A stretch of DNA of 64,000 nt from Elusimicrobiota bacterium (GTDB lineage Bacteria > Elusimicrobiota > Endomicrobiia > Endomicrobiales > Endomicrobiaceae). The position numbers and the translations under genes are program-made. Positions 25,949 to 34,431 of the stretch are shown piece by piece. The notes beneath the pieces are model-generated. The model was not told where the DNA came from and ran no database searches. It saw only the letters and a list, made by a program, of their open reading frames with translations. Each line of letters opens with the position of its first letter. Within the stretch, counting starts at the first letter, position 1. The DNA is taken from the NCBI GenBank assembly GCA_017525905.1, contig JAFXSD010000024.1:1-64000 (forward strand), given 5' to 3'.

Positions 25949-27043
25949 ATGGAAAAGAATAAATCTATCTTTATTTCTGCCGGTGATATTTCCGGAGATA
26001 TACATGCTGCAAATTTAATAAAATCTATAAAGAAAAACGGTGATTATAAAGTTTATGCTATCGGCGGGAATCAATTAAAAGTTGTTGCCGATAACTTTAT
26101 AAAAGATATTGTAAATATCAACGGTTTTGGTTTCTTTCCGATAAAACAAGTTTTCTTTTTAAAAAAATTATTTAAAACGATAAAAGAATATTTGATTAAC
26201 GAAAAAATAAATAAAGTGATTTTAGTCGATTATTACGGTTTTAATATACATATTGCAAAACTTGCACATGAACTTAAAATTCCGGTTTATTATTTTGTTA
26301 CTCCTCAGGTTTGGGCTTCGAGGAAATACAGAATAAAAAATATAGCTAAATATGTTACAATTGCATTTCCTATTCTTCCGTTTGAAAAACAAATGTACGA
26401 AAAAGAAAAGGTAAAAGTTTTTTTTGAAGGAAATCCTTTGGTTGATTTAGTGCCGGATGCAGTTGAAGAAAAAGAAATGAATCCTAAAAAAGAAATTAAA
26501 ATAGGCCTTTTTGCAGGCAGCAGAAAAAATACAATAAAAAGACATTTGCCGGTAATATTGGATACCGTAAAAATATTAAAAGGAACAATTAATGCTAAAT
26601 TTGTGTTGTTCTCTGTAGATAAATCAGAACAGGATATTCCGGAATATGTAACCGTTAAAAGCGGAAACGATTTTGAAGAAAGAAAAAAAATAGATTTAGC
26701 TTTATGTCCTTCCGGAACGGTAAGTTTGGAAAATGCTTTAATGGGAATACCGATGGTTGTTATGTATAAATTATCTTGGGCGAATTACCTTTTGGCAAGA
26801 TTGTTGGTTCGGGTAAAATATATTACATTGGCAAACATTTTGTTGAACAAAGAATTAATTCCCGAATGTATACAACATAAAGCAACGGCCAGAAATTTGG
26901 CAATAAACATATTAAATGTTTTAGAGGAAGAAAAATATATTTCAATAAAGGAAGAATTATTAAAATTCAGACAACAGTTAGGACCTGAAGGTGTTTATGA
27001 AAGAGTAGCAAAAAGAATTGCGGAGGACGATAATGGATTATAA
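25949..27043 (+). CDS. lpxB: Lipid-A-disaccharide synthase
   Basis: Joins UDP-diacylglucosamine and lipid X into the lipid A disaccharide at the inner face of the cytoplasmic membrane. 364 aa, GT19. The N-terminal ISAGDISGDIHAANLIK matches the AGExSGD signature, with VTPQVWASRKYRIKNI, FEGNPLVD, LFAGSRKNTIKRHLP and PSGTVSLENALMGIPMVVMYK downstream. Its presence is direct evidence for a lipid A-containing outer membrane. The stop overlaps the exporter start by 11 bp. Confidence 0.95.
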   Translation: MEKNKSIFISAGDISGDIHAANLIKSIKKNGDYKVYAIGGNQLKVVADNFIKDIVNINGFGFFPIKQVFFLKKLFKTIKEYLINEKINKVILVDYYGFNIHIAKLAHELKIPVYYFVTPQVWASRKYRIKNIAKYVTIAFPILPFEKQMYEKEKVKVFFEGNPLVDLVPDAVEEKEMNPKKEIKIGLFAGSRKNTIKRHLPVILDTVKILKGTINAKFVLFSVDKSEQDIPEYVTVKSGNDFEERKKIDLALCPSGTVSLENALMGIPMVVMYKLSWANYLLARLLVRVKYITLANILLNKELIPECIQHKATARNLAINILNVLEEEKYISIKEELLKFRQQLGPEGVYERVAKRIAEDDNGL

Positions 27044-28754
27044 AAGATTGATAAAATATGCAATGCCGTATAAAGGAAGATTTGTTTTTGCAATGTTATC
27101 TATGTTGATTTATTCGGGTGTTGCGGCATTGCTTGTATATTTGTCCAAAATCATAATGGACGGCGTTTTTGTCAGTAAAGATCCAGTACAAGCAAAAAAA
27201 ATGTTAATAGAACTTTGTATAGCCATGCCGTTAATATATGTGATCAAAGGTTTTGCGGATTACGGTAAAACATATTTTTTAAATTATGTGGCACAGAATG
27301 CAATTAAAGATTTAAGACAAGACTTATATACGAAACTTATTTCATTATCTCATAATTTTTATGTTACACATACATCTTCTAAAGTAATGTCCAGAGTAAC
27401 AAATGATATAAATGCCTTGCAAGGTGCATTATTGAAAGTTCCTCCTACAATTATAAGAGACGGTTTGATAATAATCGGAATGATTGGAGGACTTTTTTAT
27501 TTACATTGGAAATATGCTTTTTTTATAGTGGTTGTTCTTCCCGTATTGGGAATACCACTTGCTCAGTTTGCAAGAAAGTTAAGAAAAGCATCTAAAGACA
27601 GTATGGTTCAAATATCTGAAATTTATACATCTTTGCAGGAAATGCTGAGCGGTTTTACTGTTATAAAATCTTTTTGCAGAGAAAAACATGAAGAAAAAAG
27701 ATTTGCCGTCAACAATAAAGATTATTACAATGTTCAACAAAGAATAGTCAGGGTCGATGCAAGAACAACTCCGGTAATGGAAGTTTTGTCAATGACAGGT
27801 GTTTCCATTGTTTTATGGTTTGGCGGAAAAGATGTTATTAACGGTGCATGGACACTCGGAGATTTTACGGCATTTATATTAGCCGTTCAGCAAATGTATC
27901 AACCCATCAAAAATTTTTCGCAATTAAACTCTACAATACAACAGGCGGTTTCCGCTTCCGAAAGAGTTTTTGAAATATTGGATGAAGAAAGTAAAATATT
28001 TAATTTGCCTGATGCAAAAAATATAGATGTATTTTCAAATGATATAGTTTATAAAAATGTTTCTTTTGAGTATGAACAAAGTAAATCTATTTTAAAAAAT
28101 ATAAATATTGATATAAAGAAAGGTCAAACGGTTGCGTTTGTCGGTTCATCAGGTTCGGGGAAAAGTACTATAGCCAATTTACTTTTAAGATTTTATGATG
28201 TAAATTCCGGTGAGATTTTAGTTGACGGAACCAATATAAAAAATTTAACATTGGAATCGTTGAGAGATAAAATCGGCGTTGTTTCACAAGATGTGTTTTT
28301 GTTTAATGATACGGTAAAATATAATATCGCTTACGGCAAACTTGATGCCGGTGATGAAGAAATAGAAAAAGCAGCTAAAGCTGCAAATGCGCATAAGTTT
28401 ATATCTGCAATGCCCGACGGCTATAACACTTTAATCGGTGAAAGAGGTATGAAATTGTCCGGCGGGGAAAAACAAAGAATTGCAATTGCAAGAGCTATGC
28501 TTAAAAATCCGCCTATACTTGTTTTAGATGAAGCAACATCGGCATTGGACAGCGAATCGGAAAAACTTGTACAGGAAGCAATAGAAACTTTAATGAAAAA
28601 CAGAACCGTTATTTTAATAGCACACAGGCTTTCTACGGTTAAAAATGCCGATCAAATTATAGTTATAGATAAAGGAACCGTTGTTGAAAGAGGGAAACAT
28701 CAGGAACTGCTTGATAAAAACGGTGTATATGCCAAATTGTATAATTTAAAGTAA
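27033..28754 (+). CDS. MsbA-like lipid A/multidrug ABC exporter
   Basis: A half-transporter of 573 aa: six TM helices, then an ATPase domain with Walker A (GSSGSGKSTIANLLLRFYD), Q-loop (VVSQDVFLF), signature LSGGEKQRIAIARAMLKNP, Walker B ILVLDEATSALD and H-loop AHRLST. Directly after lpxB, flipping of lipid A-core across the inner membrane is the likely job; sequence alone does not exclude a drug exporter. ATG 27033 follows CGGAGG with 7-bp spacing, so the TTG at 27018 is not needed. Confidence 0.9.
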   Translation: MDYKRLIKYAMPYKGRFVFAMLSMLIYSGVAALLVYLSKIIMDGVFVSKDPVQAKKMLIELCIAMPLIYVIKGFADYGKTYFLNYVAQNAIKDLRQDLYTKLISLSHNFYVTHTSSKVMSRVTNDINALQGALLKVPPTIIRDGLIIIGMIGGLFYLHWKYAFFIVVVLPVLGIPLAQFARKLRKASKDSMVQISEIYTSLQEMLSGFTVIKSFCREKHEEKRFAVNNKDYYNVQQRIVRVDARTTPVMEVLSMTGVSIVLWFGGKDVINGAWTLGDFTAFILAVQQMYQPIKNFSQLNSTIQQAVSASERVFEILDEESKIFNLPDAKNIDVFSNDIVYKNVSFEYEQSKSILKNINIDIKKGQTVAFVGSSGSGKSTIANLLLRFYDVNSGEILVDGTNIKNLTLESLRDKIGVVSQDVFLFNDTVKYNIAYGKLDAGDEEIEKAAKAANAHKFISAMPDGYNTLIGERGMKLSGGEKQRIAIARAMLKNPPILVLDEATSALDSESEKLVQEAIETLMKNRTVILIAHRLSTVKNADQIIVIDKGTVVERGKHQELLDKNGVYAKLYNLK

Positions 28755-28762
28755 GTTTTATT

Positions 28763-29752
28763 ATGAATAAAAAATTTTTATTTGTATTATGTGCTCTTTT
28801 TACTGTGGAAGTTTTGGCTTTTGCAAAGAAACCGCCTACTATGCCTAACTCTTACGATTCTACGGGAGTTTCGGCAAGAAGTTTTGCTATGGGATATACC
28901 GGAGCTGCAATGCCGGGAAGTTTGGAAGGTGTTTTTTACAATTCCGCAAGTTTGGGCTTTAATAATACTGAAAGAGTTCAGCTTGAAGCTGCGGTTGTTG
29001 CAATAAGAAATACGGATTTGGATAACAATATTATTTCATCTTTTGATCCGATAGATTTGGGCTTTACTTCTTTTGTTATTATGCAAAGGCAGGGGGCAAT
29101 ATCGTGGAGAACATATTCTTCCAACGATACAGAAAAGAAAGACGGCTCAAATTTTTATAAAAAATCGGAACATATAAAAGCTGTTACAATATCTGCGGCA
29201 AATGTGAATGAAGCGGGAGTATCGTTAGGTTTAAATTTATCTTATTTGTACGGAACCGTTGCCGAAAGTTCTGTGTTTAATGGAACACCGTTTGCACAAA
29301 CGTCTTCCGGGAACGGTTTTACAATGGATATAGGATTGATGGCTCCTGTTAAAGGAAATTTATATTTCGGTATAAATTTTGAAAATGTTGTTGGAATGAT
29401 GTGGTGGGAACATTATGATTACGATCAACTGCCTTTCGGTATAAGAACCGGTTTGGGGTATGTGACAGGAAAATTTAATTTGCTTGCAGATTGGAATAAA
29501 AAATTTTACAGATTCGGAAATGCAGAAGATGACAATTTGTACAGTGTCGGTATTGAACAATATATAGGCAGTATGTTTGTTTTAAGAGCGGGAGCGCAAA
29601 CTCCTTCCGTTACATCTGAAGATAAAATAAAGTATACTTACGGTGCAGGAATTAATGTGTCTGTTTTCTCATTATCTTTTGCCGGTGAAACTTATAAATA
29701 TGAATCGGAAAGAGTTTATCAGTATAGTTTTTCGTTAAGGGTGATAATTTAA
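28763..29752 (+). CDS. PorV/UPF0164-like outer-membrane beta-barrel protein
   Basis: 329 aa with a signal peptide (start MNKKFLFVLCALFTVEVLAFA). It has the GVSARSFAMGYTGAAMPGSLEGVFYNSASLGF region typical of PorV/FadL-like barrels. Alternating beta-strands continue to a C-terminal strand ending with an aromatic and hydrophobic pattern (YQYSFSLRVII). Probably an outer-membrane pore or assembly protein. It is expressed with the exporter (8-bp gap) and ends one base before the relA/spoT start. Confidence 0.75.
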   Translation: MNKKFLFVLCALFTVEVLAFAKKPPTMPNSYDSTGVSARSFAMGYTGAAMPGSLEGVFYNSASLGFNNTERVQLEAAVVAIRNTDLDNNIISSFDPIDLGFTSFVIMQRQGAISWRTYSSNDTEKKDGSNFYKKSEHIKAVTISAANVNEAGVSLGLNLSYLYGTVAESSVFNGTPFAQTSSGNGFTMDIGLMAPVKGNLYFGINFENVVGMMWWEHYDYDQLPFGIRTGLGYVTGKFNLLADWNKKFYRFGNAEDDNLYSVGIEQYIGSMFVLRAGAQTPSVTSEDKIKYTYGAGINVSVFSLSFAGETYKYESERVYQYSFSLRVII

Positions 29753-29753
29753 T

Positions 29754-31232
29754 ATGATAGAAGAATTAAAAAAACTTATAAAAGAATATTCTCCAAATGC
29801 AAATTTTGATTTAATTGAAAAAGCTTATAATTTTGCTTCAAATGCACATTCTTATCAAACAAGAGCAAGCGGGGAACCTTATATAAATCACTGTTTTAAT
29901 ACCGCAAAAATTCTTACCGAACTAAAACTGGATGAAGCTACAATATGTGCCGCATTACTTCACGATATTCTGGAAGATACTTTGGTTGTAAGAGAAGAAT
30001 TAAAAGAAGAGTTCGGTGAAGAAATAACCGCTCTTGTTGAAGGTGTAACGAAAATCAATTCTTATAAGTTTAACGATAATATTACCGAACAAGCCGAAAA
30101 CTGGAGAAAGATGCTGCTTGCTATTGTTAAAGATACAAGAGTTATTATTATAAAACTTGCCGACAGGCTTCATAATATGAGAACGATAAAATATTTGCCG
30201 CCGGATAAACAAAAAGAAATATCTTTGGAAACATTAACATTGTATACTCCTTTTGCACACAGGCTCGGGATATATAAATGGAAAAGCGAACTTGAGGATT
30301 TAATATTTGAAGTTTTGCAACCGGTAAAATATCACGAAATAAAAAATAAATGGCAGGCAAGATCCGAAAGCAATTTAAAAAATCTTGAAATAGTAAAAAA
30401 GCAACTGGAAGAAAAAATAAAAAATTTAAATATTAAATACAGAATGCTTGCAAGACCAAAAAATCTTTACGGCATTTACAGAAAAATGCAAAGGCAGGAA
30501 AAGCCGTTTTCCGCCATACAAGATTTGTTCGGATTGAGAGTAATTACAGATACGAAAGAACATTGTTATGCGGTATTGAGTGTAATTCAATCCGAATTTA
30601 ATGTTTTGGAAAATTCTTTTACGGATTATATTGCCGTTCCTAAAGCAAATATGTATCAATCTTTACATATAACAGTAGTTTCCGATCAAAATGTTATAGT
30701 TGAAGTGCAGATACGAACCGAAGAAATGCACAGAAGAGCCGAATATGGTATTGCCGCTCATTGGAGATATAAAGAAGCTTTTAATAAAAACGGTGCAAAC
30801 AATTTAAAACAAACAGACATAAATATGGAACATCATTTGGAATTCATAAAACATATATTGGAATCTCAAAAGGATGTGAAAGATTCAAATGAATTTTTAA
30901 CGGCAATAAAAACGGAATGTAATTTCGATCAAATATATGTTACCACCCCGAAAGGTGCTGCGATAAAACTTCCCGAAGGTGCAACCGCTTTAGACTTTGC
31001 ATATGCCGTTCACAGTGATATAGGTGACAGGTGTATGGGAGTAAAAGTTGACGGTAAAATAGTTCCTTTGGATTATAAACTTAAAACAGGCCAAAAATGT
31101 GAAGCTTTGGTTAGAAAAAATGTAAATCCTACAGAGCATTGGTTATCCATAGCAATAACCGCTCAGGCAAGAAGCAGAATAAGAAAGTATTTAAGAGAAC
31201 ATCCAAAAAAAACAGGAAAATCCAAAAAATAA
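29754..31232 (+). CDS. RelA/SpoT bifunctional (p)ppGpp synthetase/hydrolase without ACT domain
   Basis: Controls the stringent response. 492 aa. The N-terminal HD hydrolase has YINHCFNT, ALLHDILEDT and KLADRLHNMRT; the synthetase has RPKNLYGIYRKM, DLFGLRVI, DYIAVPKANMYQSLH and EVQIRTEEMHRRAEYGIAAHW. A TGS domain follows (VTTPKGAAIKLPEGATALDFAYAVH). Both catalytic halves look intact. The protein stops shortly after TGS (ARSRIRKYLREHPKK), so the zinc-finger/RIS and ACT domains of full-length (~700 aa) Rel proteins are missing. An intrinsic terminator follows. Confidence 0.93.
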   Translation: MIEELKKLIKEYSPNANFDLIEKAYNFASNAHSYQTRASGEPYINHCFNTAKILTELKLDEATICAALLHDILEDTLVVREELKEEFGEEITALVEGVTKINSYKFNDNITEQAENWRKMLLAIVKDTRVIIIKLADRLHNMRTIKYLPPDKQKEISLETLTLYTPFAHRLGIYKWKSELEDLIFEVLQPVKYHEIKNKWQARSESNLKNLEIVKKQLEEKIKNLNIKYRMLARPKNLYGIYRKMQRQEKPFSAIQDLFGLRVITDTKEHCYAVLSVIQSEFNVLENSFTDYIAVPKANMYQSLHITVVSDQNVIVEVQIRTEEMHRRAEYGIAAHWRYKEAFNKNGANNLKQTDINMEHHLEFIKHILESQKDVKDSNEFLTAIKTECNFDQIYVTTPKGAAIKLPEGATALDFAYAVHSDIGDRCMGVKVDGKIVPLDYKLKTGQKCEALVRKNVNPTEHWLSIAITAQARSRIRKYLREHPKKTGKSKK

Positions 31233-31243
31233 AATAAAAAAAC

Positions 31244-31275
31244 ACAACTCTCAAAATTTAAGAGTTGTATTTTTT
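31244..31275 (+). terminator. Intrinsic terminator after relA/spoT
   Basis: ACAACTCT (31244-31251) pairs with AGAGTTGT (31261-31268) over a 9-nt loop, followed by ATTTTTTT. An A-rich stretch on the other side means it could also serve the convergent rpmB transcript. Confidence 0.8.
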
Positions 31276-31295
31276 TATTTAAAAGATATTTTTCG

Positions 31296-31487
31296 TTATA
31301 TGGCTTTTTGTATTTTACCGGAACGAATGCAGGAAGTGCAAACATATTCCTTTGTCTTTTTGCCGTTAACTACTATTCTTAATTCCTGAAGGTTAGGTCT
31401 GAATAATCTTTTTGTAGCTTTATTAGAGTGGCTAACCGTATTTCCGGAAGAAGAACCTTTTCCGCATACATAACATTTGTAAGACAT
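31296..31487 (-). CDS. rpmB: 50S ribosomal protein L28
   Basis: 63 aa: [34 protein letters not shown] is the L28 signature, and two CxxC pairs (CYVC, CTSC) show the zinc-binding form. It has its own promoter (31518-31546, minus strand) and a good ribosome-binding site (GGAGG). It is convergent with relA/spoT. Confidence 0.97.
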   Translation of the reverse strand: MSYKCYVCGKGSSSGNTVSHSNKATKRLFRPNLQELRIVVNGKKTKEYVCTSCIRSGKIQKAI

Positions 31488-31517
31488 TTTAAATCCTCCA
31501 ATCTAACTGATTAGGAA

Positions 31518-31546
31518 AATATATCAAATTATTATTTTTTTTTCAA
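31518..31546 (-). promoter_or_regulatory. Promoter of rpmB
   Basis: On the minus strand TTGAAA (31541-31546), a 17-bp A-rich spacer and TATATT (31518-31523). It is placed about 30 bp before the rpmB start and downstream of the tmRNA 3' end. Confidence 0.6.
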
Positions 31547-31598
31547 TAGTTATATGTGTTCATACACAAATATAACAGGTTACAAAAACCTTCTCTTT

Positions 31599-31990
31599 TG
31601 GTGGAGGTGGCGGGAATTGAACCCGCGTCCGAAAAAGTTTCAGTAAGAGCACTACAAGTTTAGTCCGGAAAGATTTATCTCGTTTATAAAACCATTACCG
31701 GACGGAATTGTTTTATAAACCAGCCCCGTTAGAATTTCATACTAACTTGACGGAACAAGCAAATTAATACTAACCTGCTCTTGACGGTTTATCCTGATAG
31801 CAGGTGTCAAAGGTAAACCGTAGCTGACTTAAGCAGCTATTGGCATGAATGCCGGAACCATAGGTTTCAACATCATGTTAGGAACGATTTGTTTGTCGTT
31901 TCTTTTTTGGTCGATTAGTAACCGAGCCATCGACCAACTCGGACTTGCTCTCTTTACATCTTTCATTCCCGTCGAACCCAACTCACCCCC
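31599..31990 (-). ncRNA. ssrA: Transfer-messenger RNA (tmRNA)
   Basis: Rescues stalled ribosomes and tags the unfinished protein for proteolysis. The minus-strand RNA starts GGGGGUG and its 3' part has the T-arm GGGUUCAAUUCCCGCC and ends CACCUCCACCA. GGGGGUG pairs fully with CACCUCC (one G-U), fixing both ends at about 392 nt with encoded CCA. The 5' side carries the typical GUUCGACGGGAAU. The tag reading frame (31832-31900) encodes 23 residues beginning NDKQIVPN and ending MVPAFMPIAA before UAA (31829-31831). It is long, methionine-rich and ends PIAA rather than ALAA. The triplet before the first Asn codon is AGA, an unusual resume codon if used. Confidence 0.93.
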
Positions 31991-32468
31991 GAGTTCGTTT
32001 GCTTTTAAAGAACTTTTTTATTATTGTAGCACAATCTTGTTCCAAAAGTCCACTATATACATTTATTTTATGATTTGTTTTTGCTTTTGATATATCCAAA
32101 ATACTTCCGCAGGCACCTGCTTTAATATCTTTTGCACCGAAATAAAGATTTTTTATTCTTGCAAGAATTAATGCTCCCATACACATGGAACATGGTTCTA
32201 TGGTAACATATACGGAACAATCGTTTAATCTGTAATTGTTTAATTTTTTACAGGCTTTTCTTACGGCAACAATTTCGGCATGAGCGGTAGTATCTTTTAA
32301 TGTTATACTTTTATTGTATCCTTTTGAAAGAATTTTATTGTCTTTTACAATGACCGCACCTATGGGAACTTCATCTTTTTCTTGTGCTTTTTCAGCACAT
32401 TTTAATGCTTGTTGCATAAAATAAATATCTTGTTTTGTCCACTTCTTTTGTTGTTTCAATACACCCAT
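31983..32468 (-). CDS. tadA: tRNA-specific adenosine deaminase
   Basis: Converts A34 to inosine in tRNA-Arg(ACG). 161 aa of the cytidine-deaminase fold: zinc and catalytic motifs TAHAEIVAV and EPCSMCMGALILARI, and later YFGAKDIKAGACGS. Its stop codon (TGA, 31983-31985) lies inside the tmRNA 5' end, an 8-base overlap on the same strand. It follows the YbgC-like gene by two bases. Confidence 0.93.
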   Translation of the reverse strand: MGVLKQQKKWTKQDIYFMQQALKCAEKAQEKDEVPIGAVIVKDNKILSKGYNKSITLKDTTAHAEIVAVRKACKKLNNYRLNDCSVYVTIEPCSMCMGALILARIKNLYFGAKDIKAGACGSILDISKAKTNHKINVYSGLLEQDCATIIKKFFKSKRTRG

Positions 32469-32470
32469 AC

Positions 32471-32881
32471 CTAAATTCCCGTTTCCGTTTCTATGTGCGG
32501 AATCAACAATTCTCTTATATTTTGCGGTATTCTTGTAGGCTTAAAAGCATAATTTACCAACGGATGTTTTGTATAACCTGTAACTAATACTTTATCGTTA
32601 CATTTTACTTTATAACTGAAAGTAACGGTTACATGTTTAAGTTCGGAGATAGTAGTTTCCACGGTTATGAAATCGTCATAATGTGCGGGAGCATGATAAT
32701 TGCATTGTGCACTTACAACAGGGAAATAAAAGCCCTGTTTTTCCATTTCATCGTATGTGTATCCTATTTGCCTCATAAGTTCCGTTCTGCCCATTTCAAA
32801 ATATTTCAAATAGTTTGAATGATAAACCACACCCATTTTATCCGTATCCGCATAAGGTATTCTGTAATCAAATTTGTTCAT
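32471..32881 (-). CDS. YbgC/4-hydroxybenzoyl-CoA thioesterase family protein
   Basis: A 136-aa hotdog-fold acyl-CoA thioesterase. The N-terminal signature YADTDKMGVVYHSNYLKYFEMGRTELMR contains the catalytic Asp of the family. The substrate is likely a short-chain or phospholipid-linked acyl-CoA, by family; it is not determined here. First gene of a minus-strand pair with tadA. Confidence 0.9.
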   Translation of the reverse strand: MNKFDYRIPYADTDKMGVVYHSNYLKYFEMGRTELMRQIGYTYDEMEKQGFYFPVVSAQCNYHAPAHYDDFITVETTISELKHVTVTFSYKVKCNDKVLVTGYTKHPLVNYAFKPTRIPQNIRELLIPHIETETGI

Positions 32882-32956
32882 TTTAGCGCTCCGATTATAT
32901 ATAAATTAACAACTAATATAACATTAAAATAAATTTTAGTAAATAGGACAACAATA

Positions 32957-34426
32957 TCAAAATAAAAAATTTACAACTTTTGTATAATTGGTATCTTTCA
33001 GAGAACTATATTCCCAAAAATTTTCCTTACAAAATAACAGAGATATGTTTATAAAAACGGAAAAAACAAATATCAATATGAACAAAAAATTAAAAAATTT
33101 TTTTGTTAATTTATCTTCTATTTTGTTTATATAAAAAAGAAATATGATAACGGATAGTATAATCATTAACGATAAATATTCAAAAATATACCTTATAATC
33201 ATTCCAAAAAAACTTGCAACAAATATATTGATAATTGCTACCAACAATATTGTCAGCACAAAAATAAAATTTTTGATATTTTCTTTATAAAGTTCTTTTA
33301 AAAAATACGGAATGAAAAAAAACACAAATATAATCGGACAAGTCCAAAAAGCGCCTGTTATATATTCATGCCCGATTCTGTGACCTGAAGTTTTTGTTAA
33401 TGAAAATATTGTAGTTTCATTCATGTTTGGTAATAACAGAAAATTGTTTTTTAAACCCGCTAAAAAATCTTTAAGTGTAATAGTAAATTCCGCTTGATTA
33501 TTTGAATTCATTTGGTATGTCCAACCGAATTCAAAAACGGAATCAAATCTTAAGTAGTTATATAGAGCAAGAAGTGTTCCATATATGAAACAAGGTATCA
33601 AAAAAAACAAAATTGTTTTAAAAAGATCTTCAGTGCTTTTCTCTTTATATTTTAAATAAATAACAGAGAAGAAAAATATCGGGATTATTAATACATAATT
33701 AGGTCTTGAACCGACCGCAAAACAAAGTAATAACGAAACAAAAAACAGAAGAACATATTTTTTATTGCTGTTGCTTGTGTTGATGTAATAATAAAATAAA
33801 TATAATGAAGCAAGCAATAAAACATTTGCCGTTATAACAGTTACTTGATATATAAGGCCCTGTATTATAACGAACGGCAGCAGATTGCAAAGCCCTATCA
33901 GGAATATTGTCAGTATTATTATGTTTGAAGGAATATTTTTATTGTATTCTGTTACTTTTTTTACTAAAGCCAAAGAAAAAAGTAAGCTGAATAACGATAA
34001 TATGAAAATTAGAAGTCTGTCCGTTAAGTACAAATTTGTTGCTAAATTAAAAGGCAGGTAGAACAATAAAACGGGAGTTATTCCAAAATATAAATATATC
34101 TTGTCATTGTAAAGGCTGGTATCCAACAAAAAACCATTAATATTATAATTTTTATTGTTTACATATTCAAAAATATTTAACTTATAATTCTTGAATGAAT
34201 CAACTAATAAATTATAGTAATTGCTGCATGTCCCCGTGGAATAAATTGTTTTATCCGGGAAAAAAACGGTAGCTTTAAATAAATTTAAATTTGTGGCTAA
34301 AAAAAAGTAAAAACAAGCAATCAACAGTATTGAAATTATAACAAATATTTTTTCCCGTTTTTTGTTAAAAAAATTTGTTATCAGTGAAAATAATACCAAT
34401 GAAAATATAATAAGTAAAAGTGTCAT
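32957..34426 (-). CDS. Polytopic membrane protein, putative GT-C-like glycosyltransferase (paralogue A)
   Basis: 489 aa, almost all TM helices. It shares an extended pattern with the next gene upstream: IYLYFGITPVLLFYLPFNL, CFAVGSRPNYVL, ALYNYLRFDSVFEFGWTYQ and ASFFGMIIRYIFEYL. The order of an extracytoplasmic loop after the first helices, a YFGITPVL segment and a conserved Arg-Pro-N/H-Y loop resembles large GT-C-type sugar transferases that use polyprenyl-phosphate sugars. No family is recognised with certainty. Last gene of a four-gene operon, 5 bp after its paralogue. Confidence 0.65.
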   Translation of the reverse strand: MTLLLIIFSLVLFSLITNFFNKKREKIFVIISILLIACFYFFLATNLNLFKATVFFPDKTIYSTGTCSNYYNLLVDSFKNYKLNIFEYVNNKNYNINGFLLDTSLYNDKIYLYFGITPVLLFYLPFNLATNLYLTDRLLIFILSLFSLLFSLALVKKVTEYNKNIPSNIIILTIFLIGLCNLLPFVIIQGLIYQVTVITANVLLLASLYLFYYYINTSNSNKKYVLLFFVSLLLCFAVGSRPNYVLIIPIFFFSVIYLKYKEKSTEDLFKTILFFLIPCFIYGTLLALYNYLRFDSVFEFGWTYQMNSNNQAEFTITLKDFLAGLKNNFLLLPNMNETTIFSLTKTSGHRIGHEYITGAFWTCPIIFVFFFIPYFLKELYKENIKNFIFVLTILLVAIINIFVASFFGMIIRYIFEYLSLMIILSVIIFLFYINKIEDKLTKKFFNFLFILIFVFSVFINISLLFCKENFWEYSSLKDTNYTKVVNFLF

Positions 34427-34431
34427 ATTTT

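Noticed and set aside
31845-32090. Plus-strand frame of 81 codons
   Set aside because: It is antisense to tmRNA and tadA, with no recognisable protein features.
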